The translations under genes were made by a program, and so were the position numbers. The notes below the pieces were generated by a model that saw nothing but the letters and a program-made list of their open reading frames with translations, was not told the origin of the DNA and ran no database searches. From Scytonematopsis contorta HA4267-MV1 (lineage in GTDB: Bacteria; Cyanobacteriota; Cyanobacteriia; Cyanobacteriales; Nostocaceae), in the NCBI GenBank assembly GCA_019359035.1, contig JAHHIC010000054.1, positions 62,001 to 126,000 on the forward strand: a DNA stretch of 64,000 nt, read 5' to 3'. Shown here in pieces: positions 1 to 8,794 of the stretch. The stretch's first letter is position 1. Every line of letters starts with the position of its first letter.

Positions 1-576
1 ACAACAGGGGATTTATTACCGTTTCGTTCTTTACAAGCAAGTGCTTCTGAGCCATCAAAAGGGGAGCAACCAGCGAAGCTAGAATCACCCAATCCCAACA
101 CGACAACTCCAGAAACAAAACCCCCCGCAACTACAGATTCAACTAATACTCCAGATGAACCAACCAGAGCAACAGAACCAACAGCAGACGAGATTCATCT
201 TGTTGTTCGGTTGAAAGCTAGAAGGGTTTTTGTGTATCAAGGGGATAAAGTATTGAAGAGTTTTCCTGTGGCTATAGGTAAAGCAGGATGGGAAACCCCG
301 AAAGGAAGTTTTAAAGTATTTTCAATGGAAGTAGACCCAATTTTTAAGAGCTTTAAAACTGGTGAATATATTTATCCTGGACCAACTAATCCACTTGGAC
401 CCCGATGGATTGGTATCTGGACTGATGGCAAAACTCAACTTGGTTTCCACGGAACAAATCAGCCTAAGTTAATTGGTAGAGCTGTTTCTCATGGCTGTAT
501 TCGCATGAAGAATGAAGACGTGATGAAACTTTATGAAAAAGTGAAAATTGGAACTCTTGTAAAAGTCGAACCTTAA
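1..576 (+). CDS. L,D-transpeptidase (YkuD/ErfK family), 5' end outside window
   Basis: The frame is open from base 1, so this is the 3' part of a longer gene; the TTG at 211 is only an internal codon. The visible part starts with about 65 Pro/Thr/Ser-rich residues, a typical linker, followed by a YkuD catalytic domain. The family signature is present: a first His in HGTN (visible residue 150) and SHGCIRM with the catalytic Cys at visible residue 166. Such enzymes act outside the cytoplasmic membrane and form 3-3 cross-links in peptidoglycan or attach proteins to it. A signal peptide should lie upstream of the window. The gene converges with the ABC gene at 648, with a perfect palindrome between them. 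The fold is certain; the exact substrate is not. Confidence 0.9.
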   Translation, partial: TTGDLLPFRSLQASASEPSKGEQPAKLESPNPNTTTPETKPPATTDSTNTPDEPTRATEPTADEIHLVVRLKARRVFVYQGDKVLKSFPVAIGKAGWETPKGSFKVFSMEVDPIFKSFKTGEYIYPGPTNPLGPRWIGIWTDGKTQLGFHGTNQPKLIGRAVSHGCIRMKNEDVMKLYEKVKIGTLVKVEP

Positions 577-624
577 TATAACTCAGAGACAAATTCAGGA
601 TAACCGCAACAGCACACAACCCTC

Positions 625-650
625 TAGAGACGCGATTAATCGCGTCTCTA
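625..650. repeat. 26-bp perfect palindrome, dispersed family (copy 1)
   Basis: A perfect inverted repeat (half-site TAGAGACGCGATT) lies between two convergent genes. It contains the stop codon of the minus-strand ABC gene (648-650) and is followed on the plus strand by CATTTTTT, so it may end plus-strand transcription. Identical copies lie at 4018-4043 and 43811-43836. Confidence 0.9.
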
Positions 651-2285
651 CATTTTTTGGTGCTGGTTTCTGTCGTATTCTACTTTTCCATAATCGAGTT
701 TAATCACCCGGTCTGCGAGATGGAAATAATGGTCGTCATGGCTAATGACTAAAACTGTTTTACCTTTATTTCTCAGTTTAAGTAGTAGCTGAGTGTAAAA
801 AACTTCTTTAAATACTGGGTCTTGGTCTGCGGCCCATTCATCAAATAGATAAATCGGTCGGTCTTCTAAGTAAGCTGTGAGCAAAGCTAGTCTTTTTCTT
901 TGTCCTTGGGAAAGTGAAGTTGTAGAGAGTCTACCGTTTTCGATTTTAACTTTATGTTCCAGTTGCAGTTGTTGGAGATATTCTTCTGCTTGATTATCTA
1001 GGTCACTATTTTCTAAGCCTAAAAGTTCATCAAACAAATAAAAATCAGAAAAAACCACAGAAAAATGCTGACGATACCATTCGCGATTTTGCTCTGTAAT
1101 CATCTGCTCATCTAATTTTATATCTCCTGACTTCGGGATATAAAGTCCTGTAATCAGTTTAGCAAGGGTTGATTTACCACTACCATTACCTCCAACTATA
1201 AATACTAATTCTTTTGGATAAAGTATTAAATCTACTGGTCCGAGAATAAAGTCGCTATCTTCTCTATCGGTTCGATAAGTATGGGTGACATTTTTAAATT
1301 GTAATTTTTCCCAATCAAATTTAACTGGAGGTGGTGCAGTAAATTTTTCTGCTTTTTCTGACAAAGATAAACCTAATGATTCTATTTTGGCTAAAGAAAT
1401 TCCTGCTTTACTCAATAAGGGGAGTTTACTGACGATATTGTCCATCGGCAACATTAAGTATGTAAATGTTAAAATGTAGCCAGAAAGTGTTTGGGAATTA
1501 ATACTAATAATATTCGGAAGTGCAAAAAGCACAAAACCAATTGCAAAAAAGAATATCAACCTTCCCCAGCTAGTAGTAATAGCAAAAAAAGTTAAACCGC
1601 GAGTATTATGACTTTTAAATCTAGTTGCTGTTGATTCTAGTTGTCTTTTGAGAAAATCTTCTCGTCTTTGGTAATGGAGTTTTAGCTCTTTAGTTCCTTC
1701 GGTAATTGTTCTAAAATGTTTAAATAGTGTATCTTCATCTTCTCTTGCTAAAGATAAAAAATGTTTTCCTTGTTGTAATAGCGATATACAACTTCCCAAT
1801 GCGACTACTGTTATTCCTATAACTATCAACAATACTAACCAAGAGAGCCAGGTAATATAAATTAAGCAACCTAACACCATTGCTATGTCAATGCATAAAA
1901 AAGGAATAGCGTAAACTGCATCCGCAACTGTTTTTATGTCTTCTGTCAGAGTTGCCAACAATCGAGGATTTCCTAATTGTTCTAAACGGCTTAATTCTGA
2001 ACTCAAAATTTGATTACTCAAACTCATCCTTAATTGTAGAACAGCTTTTTCTGACAAGCGAATCAGCATCACTTGGGAAATTATGCTGGTGATTAAAGCT
2101 ACCACAGCCAATCCGATGAATGCCACAGCAATATAAAAAATATACGAGTTCAAACCCCCATTAGCTGATGCTCTACTAATTAAGGCAATTAACGCAGCGC
2201 TACTACCCCCACTCAAGAACCCGGTGATGATAGCAATTGCCATCATTCTTAAAGAAGAACGCAAAATAAAATAAATTAGATTCAT
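648..2285 (-). CDS. Cyclic-peptide/siderophore-type ABC exporter (PvdE/SyrD-like), fused permease and ATPase
   Basis: 545 aa half-transporter. Residues 1 to about 310 form a six-helix exporter domain and about 325-545 a nucleotide-binding domain. Walker A is GGNGSGKS (about 365-372), the ABC signature is degenerate (LSQGQRKR), and Walker B is YLFDEWAADQDP. The Ala-Ala after the catalytic Glu and the LSQGQ signature are typical of the PvdE/SyrD group, which moves peptide siderophores or cyclic lipopeptides across the inner membrane. No peptide synthetase or siderophore gene lies nearby, so the cargo is unknown. It is divergent from hpnJ across a 238-bp spacer that should hold both promoters. 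The start is the ATG at 2285. Confidence 0.8.
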   Translation of the reverse strand: MNLIYFILRSSLRMMAIAIITGFLSGGSSAALIALISRASANGGLNSYIFYIAVAFIGLAVVALITSIISQVMLIRLSEKAVLQLRMSLSNQILSSELSRLEQLGNPRLLATLTEDIKTVADAVYAIPFLCIDIAMVLGCLIYITWLSWLVLLIVIGITVVALGSCISLLQQGKHFLSLAREDEDTLFKHFRTITEGTKELKLHYQRREDFLKRQLESTATRFKSHNTRGLTFFAITTSWGRLIFFFAIGFVLFALPNIISINSQTLSGYILTFTYLMLPMDNIVSKLPLLSKAGISLAKIESLGLSLSEKAEKFTAPPPVKFDWEKLQFKNVTHTYRTDREDSDFILGPVDLILYPKELVFIVGGNGSGKSTLAKLITGLYIPKSGDIKLDEQMITEQNREWYRQHFSVVFSDFYLFDELLGLENSDLDNQAEEYLQQLQLEHKVKIENGRLSTTSLSQGQRKRLALLTAYLEDRPIYLFDEWAADQDPVFKEVFYTQLLLKLRNKGKTVLVISHDDHYFHLADRVIKLDYGKVEYDRNQHQKM

Positions 2286-2523
2286 AGTGGAAGGAAAAGG
2301 GAGAAAAAAATTACTTTTTACGCAAATCTTAATCTACCAGGTAATTCTTAAAAATTAATTAAAAAAAATGAAAATAAAACAAAGTTGTTACAAAATCTGT
2401 TAGGTAATTAGTCATATTTAACTAAAGTTAATGCGAATTAATGCAAAATTGTTAATGCCGAATTTAATCGCTATTTAATCCTCATAACAAATATTTTACT
2501 TTTTTCTTTATTACGAGGTTTCT

Positions 2524-3987
2524 GTGAAAAAAACTTTATTTCTTAGCCCTCCCTCTTTTGACGGGTTTGACGGTGGTGCTGGTTCCCGATACCAAGCTAA
2601 GCGCGAAATTACTTCGTTTTGGTATCCCACATGGTTAGCACAACCCCCTGCTCTTGTACCTGGTAGCAAGTTGCTTGATGCTCCTCCCCACGAACAGACT
2701 GTGGATGATGTGTTGAAAATTGTTCGAGATTACGAACTGATTATCATGCACACCAGTACTCCCTCTCTTGCTAATGATGTCAAGTGTGCGGAGGCTATTA
2801 AAGCTGCGAACCCAGATGTGCAAATTGGTTTTGTAGGAGCGCACGTTGCAATATTACCAGAACAAACTCTACAGGAAAACCCGATAATTGATTTTGCTTG
2901 TCGTCATGAGTTTGACTACACTTGTCTTGAACTGGCACAGGGGAATCCTTGGGATGAAATCAAAGGTTTAAGTTATCGCGATAAGTTAGGTAATATTCGT
3001 CACAACGAAGACCGTCCTTTAATTCACGATTGGGACTCAATGCCCAGTGTTTTACCTACTTATGCTCGTGATTTAGATATTAAAAAGTATTTTATTGGTT
3101 ATCTTTTACATCCGTATATTTCCTTCTACACTGGTCGCGGTTGTCCAGCGAAGTGTACTTTTTGTTTATGGCCGCAAACAATTGGTGGGCATTTATACCG
3201 CACCAAAAGTCCAGATGCTGTGGGTCGTGAGATGGAAGAAGCCAGAGCAATCTTTGGTGACACAGTACGGGAATATATGTTTGATGATGACACTTTTACC
3301 ATCGATAAACATCGGGCGATCGCAATTAGCGAACACATGAAACGGCTGAAGCTCACCTGGAGTTGTAATGCTCGTGCGAATTTGGATTACGAGACTCTGA
3401 AAACACTACGTGATAATGGTTTGCGCTTGCTACTTGTGGGTTTTGAGTCCGGGAATCAAGAAAATCTCAACCGCATTAAAAAAGGCATTAAGCTAGAAGT
3501 GGCACGGGAGTTTATGAAAAATTGCCACAAACTGGGTATTACAGTGCATGGTACTTTTATTATTGGTTTGCCAATCGAAACCAAAGAAACCGTAGAGGAA
3601 ACGATTCGCTTTGCTTGCGAACTCAACCCCCACACAATTCAAGTATCAATAGCAGCACCCTATCCAGGAACGGAACTTTACGAACAAGCCAAAGCTAACG
3701 GTTGGTTTACAAATCAATCCCCAAATCAATCCCTAGTAGCCGAATCAGGAATTCAAACTTCCACCTTGGCTTATCCCGACCTTTCGAGTGCGGAAATTGA
3801 AGATGCAGTTGAGCGGATGTATAGACAATTTTACTTCCGCCCCAAAGCTATCATCCCAATCGTAAAGGAAATGCTGACAGACAGACAAATGTTAGTACGT
3901 CGTTTGCGAGAAGGAAGAGAATTTTTCTCTTATTTGAACGAACGTCATCAAAAAGCAGCAGAACACGCGAAACTTAAAAGTGCATAG
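2524..3987 (+). CDS. hpnJ: Hopanoid biosynthesis radical SAM protein HpnJ
   Basis: 487 aa. Residues 1 to about 150 look like a cobalamin-binding Rossmann region. They are followed by a radical SAM core whose iron-sulfur motif CxxxCxxC is at Cys207, Cys211 and Cys214 (GRGCPAKCTFC). In Burkholderia, HpnJ turns bacteriohopanetetrol glucosamine into the ring-contracted cyclitol ether, the last step of that side chain. The assignment rests on overall similarity and on the neighbours hpnK and hpnI, the other two enzymes of the branch. The start is a GTG at 2524 with the ribosome-binding site CGAGG at 2514-2518. hpnK follows after 5 bp, so the two are surely co-transcribed. Confidence 0.88.
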   Translation: MKKTLFLSPPSFDGFDGGAGSRYQAKREITSFWYPTWLAQPPALVPGSKLLDAPPHEQTVDDVLKIVRDYELIIMHTSTPSLANDVKCAEAIKAANPDVQIGFVGAHVAILPEQTLQENPIIDFACRHEFDYTCLELAQGNPWDEIKGLSYRDKLGNIRHNEDRPLIHDWDSMPSVLPTYARDLDIKKYFIGYLLHPYISFYTGRGCPAKCTFCLWPQTIGGHLYRTKSPDAVGREMEEARAIFGDTVREYMFDDDTFTIDKHRAIAISEHMKRLKLTWSCNARANLDYETLKTLRDNGLRLLLVGFESGNQENLNRIKKGIKLEVAREFMKNCHKLGITVHGTFIIGLPIETKETVEETIRFACELNPHTIQVSIAAPYPGTELYEQAKANGWFTNQSPNQSLVAESGIQTSTLAYPDLSSAEIEDAVERMYRQFYFRPKAIIPIVKEMLTDRQMLVRRLREGREFFSYLNERHQKAAEHAKLKSA

Positions 3988-3992
3988 ACATT

Positions 3993-4877
3993 GTGACAAA
4001 TAGTACTTCCAAATCCGTAGAGACGCGATTAATCGCGTCTCTACCCACAAACAACCCTCGTCGTATTATTATCAATGGTGATGACTTTGGCTTTTCCAAC
4101 GGTGTGAATCAAGCAATTATCAAGGCACACGAAGAAGGAGTATTAACTAGTACAAGCCTAATGGTGACGGGGGATGCAGTTGAACAAGCAATTGATTTAG
4201 CACGTGCTTATCCCCATTTGGGAGTTGGTTTGCATTTGGTGCTGGTATGTGGGAAGTCGGCTTTGTCCCCAAAAGAAATCCCTGATTTGGTTGATGCGAA
4301 AGGTAACTTTTCTGATAACCCGACTAAAGCAGGATTACGCTACCAATTTCATCAAGCAACACACGAGCAACTTTACCAAGAAATCCGTGCTCAGTTGGAA
4401 AAATTTCGTGCAACAGGTCTGCCGCTTTCTCATGTAGATGGACATTTGCATATGCATGTTCATCCTGTAGTTATGGGTATCTTAGTTGATTTAGCTCCGG
4501 AATTTGGTATTAGTTTTATTCGTCTTCCTGCTGAGGAATTAAGTATAAATTTAAAACTGAATAATAAGGGGTTAGTTACTAAAATAATTTGGTCTATTGT
4601 GTTTGGAAGATTGCGTCGTTATAGTGAAAAGTTGTTAAAATCCAAGGGTATTGGTTTTGCTGATAGAGTTTATGGTTTACTGCAAACTGGTGGGATGACT
4701 GAGGAGTATTTGCTTGGTTTAATACCACAAATTTCTGCTGATTTGGTGGAAATTTATTCTCACCCTGCGATGATGATTGATGGTGGGGAAGCGGAACTGG
4801 CTGCTTATTTAAGTTCGCAAGTGCGTTCTGTGATAAATGAGTATGGGTTTGAACTTTGTAATTTTAGGCAATTTTAG
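3993..4877 (+). CDS. hpnK: Hopanoid biosynthesis protein HpnK (YdjC-type N-deacetylase)
   Basis: 294 aa YdjC/HpnK-family protein. The metal-site motifs are NGDDFGFSNG (Asp30, Asp31) and HVDGHLHMH (His147, His151, His153). HpnK removes the acetyl group from N-acetylglucosaminyl-bacteriohopanetetrol made by HpnI, giving the substrate of HpnJ. The start is a GTG at 3993, 5 bp after hpnJ. Odd: codons about 9-17 (VETRLIASL) are encoded by a complete copy of the 26-bp palindrome found elsewhere in spacers, and conserved sequence begins only after it. There is no ATG, GTG or TTG between the palindrome and the conserved domain, so the repeat is probably translated. Confidence 0.87.
   Translation: MTNSTSKSVETRLIASLPTNNPRRIIINGDDFGFSNGVNQAIIKAHEEGVLTSTSLMVTGDAVEQAIDLARAYPHLGVGLHLVLVCGKSALSPKEIPDLVDAKGNFSDNPTKAGLRYQFHQATHEQLYQEIRAQLEKFRATGLPLSHVDGHLHMHVHPVVMGILVDLAPEFGISFIRLPAEELSINLKLNNKGLVTKIIWSIVFGRLRRYSEKLLKSKGIGFADRVYGLLQTGGMTEEYLLGLIPQISADLVEIYSHPAMMIDGGEAELAAYLSSQVRSVINEYGFELCNFRQF
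4018..4043. repeat. 26-bp perfect palindrome inside hpnK (copy 2)
   Basis: Identical to the spacer copies at 625-650 and 43811-43836, but here it lies within the 5' coding part of hpnK, in frame and without a stop. In mRNA it would form a 13-bp stem about 25 nt after the GTG start and might reduce translation or end some transcripts between hpnJ and hpnK. Confidence 0.9.
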
Positions 4878-4967
4878 CAGCTGTAACAATTTTATACTAT
4901 TTCCGAACCGCCAAGTAGCCAAGGTAGCCAAGGTAAGAAAAGGCACAGGGTAAGCAGAGGATGAGAG

Positions 4968-6119
4968 ATGAGGATTGTTGAGGTTCCGCTTTTGGTTCTG
5001 TGTTTTTCATCTGTTTTGTTTTATTGCTATGGAATTTATGCTGCTTGTGTTTTTAATAAGCGTTGGCAGGATAGTAATGATAATTTTCTACCAGCAATTA
5101 CTATATTAAAACCTATTTGTGGTAGTGATAGCGAGACTTATACAAATTTAGCTTCTTTTTGCCAGCAGGATTATCCTAATTATGAGATTATTTTTGGTGT
5201 TCGTGACTCGTTGGATTCTGCTGTTGATGTAATTAAGCAAATAATTAATGATTTTCCTCAATTAGATATTCAGTTGGTTGTTAATGAGTGTGTGATTGGA
5301 ACGAATTTAAAAGTTAGTAATTTGGCTAATGCTTTTGCTAAAGCAAGATATGATATTTTGTTGTTAGCGGATAGCGATATTCGTGTTGGGAGAGATTATT
5401 TGCAGCGAGTTATTCAACCGCTACAAGATGAGAATGTTGGGGTAGTCACTTGTTTATATCGTTCTTTAGCTGAAGGATGGGTGACAAACTTAGAAGCTAT
5501 CGGTACAGCTTGTGATTTTCATGCTGGAGTTTTAGTTAGTAACCAATTGGAAGGAAGAATTAAATATGCTTTTGGTTCAACTATATTGATTCGTAAAAAA
5601 GTATTGGAACATATTGGTGGATTTGAAGCAATTGCTGATTATTTAGCAGATGATTTCCAGCTAGGATATTTACCTGCACAAGCAGGTTATAAAGTTGTTC
5701 TTTCTGATTATATTGTTGAACACGTACTTTCTTGTGATACCTTAGCAAATGCTATCAAACAACAAACCCGTTGGGCACGTTGTGTGAGAGTTTCTCGTCC
5801 TTGGGGTTATTTTGGATTGATTTTTACCTATGGTGTTGTTAGCAGTTTGCTTTTATTAATTTTTAGTCATGCTTCTATATTTGCTTGGAAAATATTATGT
5901 ATTACCTGGGTGGTGAGATTGCTTATGGCTTGGGTTATTGGTGTTCAAGCTCTTAAAGATTTAGCCGCTCAAAAATATTTGTTGTTAGTACCTCTACGAG
6001 ATATTATTACTTTTGTTGTTTGGTGCTATGGATTTTTTGGTAATATAATTGATTGGCGAGGTCAACGTATGCTATTGACGAAAGAAGGTAAATTGGTGGC
6101 AATTGCAAATGAAAAATAG
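4968..6119 (+). CDS. hpnI: Hopanoid biosynthesis glycosyltransferase HpnI
   Basis: 383 aa membrane glycosyltransferase of the ceramide-glucosyltransferase-like group (GT21/GT2). It has an N-terminal membrane helix (about 5-25), a GT-A domain with LLLADSDIRV as the DxD-type motif, an acceptor motif QQTRWARC of the (Q/R)xxRW type, and three or so C-terminal helices. HpnI adds N-acetylglucosamine to bacteriohopanetetrol. With hpnJ and hpnK it completes the cyclitol-ether branch. The start is the ATG at 4968 with AGAGG just upstream (4956-4960). The 90-bp gap after hpnK holds a short AAGGTAGCC repeat but no terminator. Confidence 0.87.
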   Translation: MRIVEVPLLVLCFSSVLFYCYGIYAACVFNKRWQDSNDNFLPAITILKPICGSDSETYTNLASFCQQDYPNYEIIFGVRDSLDSAVDVIKQIINDFPQLDIQLVVNECVIGTNLKVSNLANAFAKARYDILLLADSDIRVGRDYLQRVIQPLQDENVGVVTCLYRSLAEGWVTNLEAIGTACDFHAGVLVSNQLEGRIKYAFGSTILIRKKVLEHIGGFEAIADYLADDFQLGYLPAQAGYKVVLSDYIVEHVLSCDTLANAIKQQTRWARCVRVSRPWGYFGLIFTYGVVSSLLLLIFSHASIFAWKILCITWVVRLLMAWVIGVQALKDLAAQKYLLLVPLRDIITFVVWCYGFFGNIIDWRGQRMLLTKEGKLVAIANEK

Positions 6120-6262
6120 GTTCGTAGTAGGGTTTGAAATTAAATATATAAATTAGGGATGAAGCCCAACTAAGAATGAACCACTAGCCTTATTATTAAC
6201 AGTCTCTATTTGAAGTGTTGCCATTAGGCAATAAAGTTCCGCAGAGAGTTACAGAACATGAA

Positions 6263-7405
6263 TTATTTAGTAGTTGAAATAATATGAATATCTATGTTTT
6301 TTATCAGATGCATAAGTTGATTGCTTAAAGATTTACTTAGCAGGGTTTGCCAAAAAGGACGATTAGTTTGACCAAATATTACTTGAGTGATTCTGTAGTC
6401 TTTGGCAACTTTAGCTATTTCTTCTGCTGTGTTTAAAGCTGAAATGTGTAAAAATTCTCCTTTTAATTCTTGGCACATTTGTTTACATGAAGCTAAGTAA
6501 ATTTTTTGCTCTTTACTTGGGTAGCTATCAGGTTTTTCGATAAATAAAACGTGGAATGGTGCATTCATATACTCAGCTAATCTCGCACCCCTAATAATTA
6601 CGTTTAGAGAATTTAGCTCGTCAGAAATACATATCAAAATTCTTTCTTGGATACTACAAACTTCTCGATTACATTCCCTACCAGGTTTGTTAAATTGAGA
6701 TGCTTCCTGAATCTTCTGTTGCTCTATTTTATCTGCGACTTGTCGAAGAGCTAATTTTCTTAAAGCAACTATATTACGACGTTGAAAAAAGTTTTGTACC
6801 TCTGGCTTCATTTTTGAAGATGGATAAATCTTACCTTCTGATAATCTTTCTTCTAGTATTTCTGGTGTTGCGTCCACAAACACTACGTTCTCTGCATTTG
6901 TGAACAAACAATTAGGTATAGATTCTCTGACGACAAGTCCTGTAATATCGGTTACTTCTTGACTGAGGCTTTCTAAATGTTGAATGTTTACAGTTGAGTA
7001 AACATCTATTCCTGCTGCTAAAATTGCTTCTACGTCTTGGTAGCGTCTATTGTTTTGTGACCCCAAAAGGTTCGTATGTGCGAGTTCATCAATTAAAATT
7101 AGTTGAGGTTGACGAGCAATTATCGCATCAACGTCCATTTCATAAAGAGCTAGCTTCCCTTGCTGTATTTTTTTTGGTGGAATAATTTCTAAATCTTTAG
7201 CTTTAAGTACTGTTTCTTCACGTCCGTGGGTTTCTATCCATCCAATTACTACATCGATTCCTTCTTGTTTCATCTGGTGAGCTTCTTCTAGCATCTTGTA
7301 AGTTTTTCCCGCACCAGGAGCCATACTTAAGAAAATCTTATGCTTACCGCGATGAGGACGATGGCTGTACAAATCATCAGGTGAATTCGCTAAGTAATTA
7401 TACAT
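6263..7405 (-). CDS. Stand-alone KdpD N-terminal sensor module (KdpD domain plus USP domain)
   Basis: 380 aa. Residues 20 to about 230 match the KdpD sensor ATPase domain, with Walker A APGAGKTY (29-36) and the motifs LILIDELAHTN and TVNIQHLESL. Residues about 245-378 form a universal-stress-protein-like domain. The four membrane helices, HisKA and ATPase domains of full-length KdpD (about 900 aa) are absent. Short KdpD proteins of this size are known in Anabaena, where they belong to kdp operons and affect potassium-transport regulation. Here no kdpA, kdpB or kdpC lies in the window and both neighbours are unrelated. The ORF is intact with no sign of decay, so this is a natural short form. 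The start is the ATG at 7405. Confidence 0.85.
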   Translation of the reverse strand: MYNYLANSPDDLYSHRPHRGKHKIFLSMAPGAGKTYKMLEEAHQMKQEGIDVVIGWIETHGREETVLKAKDLEIIPPKKIQQGKLALYEMDVDAIIARQPQLILIDELAHTNLLGSQNNRRYQDVEAILAAGIDVYSTVNIQHLESLSQEVTDITGLVVRESIPNCLFTNAENVVFVDATPEILEERLSEGKIYPSSKMKPEVQNFFQRRNIVALRKLALRQVADKIEQQKIQEASQFNKPGRECNREVCSIQERILICISDELNSLNVIIRGARLAEYMNAPFHVLFIEKPDSYPSKEQKIYLASCKQMCQELKGEFLHISALNTAEEIAKVAKDYRITQVIFGQTNRPFWQTLLSKSLSNQLMHLIKNIDIHIISTTK

Positions 7406-7699
7406 AAAATTGTTTTTTTACTTGTCAACCGCTAAGTATTACGGGGAATAAACAAAGATAGTTAGTAGCCAGCAATTAGGCACACACTTATAAATCTTAA
7501 TATATATTGTGAAATAATTATTAATTTTGTGCCATATTTTGCATATATATTTTTTGTTTACTGCGTTTAGGTTTTAGTGTTTAGAGTGTTTAGATTTTAG
7601 GTTTAGTCAATATGTATTGTATATATACTTGTATTTATCCAGTGATTTATTAGATTGGGAATGGAAAAATTTTAATTCCCCCATTCCCCATCTCCCCTA

Positions 7700-8629
7700 T
7701 CACCCCAGACTGGAAGCGTAAATCTGAAGAGATGACTCTAACGAGCATTGGGGAATAAAGTTCAAATGTGAGGTAATTTTAGAAATATCCGCTTGAGAGT
7801 GGGGAATATCTCCTAAGCGTCCGGGAGCAAATCCTACCTCCGATTTCCAATCCTGATAAATACCTTTCAAAGCATCCACAAGCTGAAGTAAAGAAGTTGT
7901 TTTTCCTGTACCTAAATTGCAAATTAAGGAACTACCGGGTTCCAAAGGTTTTGTTAAAGCTTTGGTTAAACCATCTGCTACATCTTTAACGTAAATAAAG
8001 TCTCGTGTTTGTGTTCCATCTCCGTAAATTGTGATAGGTAAATTCTCCTGCATTGCATTTACAAAAACAGAAATCACTCCAGAATACTGGGAATTAGGTG
8101 CTTGTCGTGGTCCAAAAACATTGAAAAAGCGTAACCCAACAAAAGAGAAACCTATTTTTTCTGCAAATAAACTACCGTACTTTTCACAGACTAATTTTTG
8201 TAACCCATAAGGTGAGATAGGTACAGTTTCTAAATCCTCAAAAATGGGTAAATGATTCTGTTGTCCATATACTGCTGCGGAACTTGCAAACACTAATCTA
8301 GGGATATTAAGTTTTTCACATAGTTGAATTACGTTAATTATGCTTGATAAATTATTATGATGAGCTTCTAGTGGTTGTAACCAAGATTCTGTGACGCTTG
8401 GTGTAGCTGCTAAATGAGCAATGCCATCAATTGTTTCCGGAAAATCATCTGGTTGACATTGCGCTATATCCTTTTGAATGAATTTTAAATGCGGATTATC
8501 TGGTAAATTGCCGAACTTTCCCGTGGAAAGATTATCCACTACTGTTACATTGTTACCAGCTGCTAATAGCGTTTCAGTTAAATGAGAGCCAATAAAGCCT
8601 GCTCCTCCGGTGACAATATAATGTTTCAT
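7700..8629 (-). CDS. NAD-dependent sugar-nucleotide epimerase/dehydratase (extended SDR)
   Basis: 309 aa, the normal length for UDP-hexose 4-epimerase relatives. The NAD motif TGGAGFIGSH is at 7-16, Ser117 lies in VFASSAAVYG, and the YxxxK pair is Tyr141/Lys145 (SPYGLQK). It would make an activated sugar for the exopolysaccharide genes upstream on the same strand; whether it uses UDP-Glc, UDP-GlcNAc or another sugar cannot be read from the sequence. It is the last gene of the locus and is separated from the next one by 165 bp. The start is the ATG at 8629. Confidence 0.85.
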   Translation of the reverse strand: MKHYIVTGGAGFIGSHLTETLLAAGNNVTVVDNLSTGKFGNLPDNPHLKFIQKDIAQCQPDDFPETIDGIAHLAATPSVTESWLQPLEAHHNNLSSIINVIQLCEKLNIPRLVFASSAAVYGQQNHLPIFEDLETVPISPYGLQKLVCEKYGSLFAEKIGFSFVGLRFFNVFGPRQAPNSQYSGVISVFVNAMQENLPITIYGDGTQTRDFIYVKDVADGLTKALTKPLEPGSSLICNLGTGKTTSLLQLVDALKGIYQDWKSEVGFAPGRLGDIPHSQADISKITSHLNFIPQCSLESSLQIYASSLG

Positions 8630-8794
8630 ATTATACTAATAACCTCAAATTACTAAACATGATTAAATATAAATTAATTTTTAATAAATGGCAAAGTTTT
8701 ATTTATTAGCATCTTAGTACATAAGTAAAGCTGCTAAGTTGCGATTTATGCTAAAGTTAATCATGTATGTATTAAGAAATACAATATACTCGAT

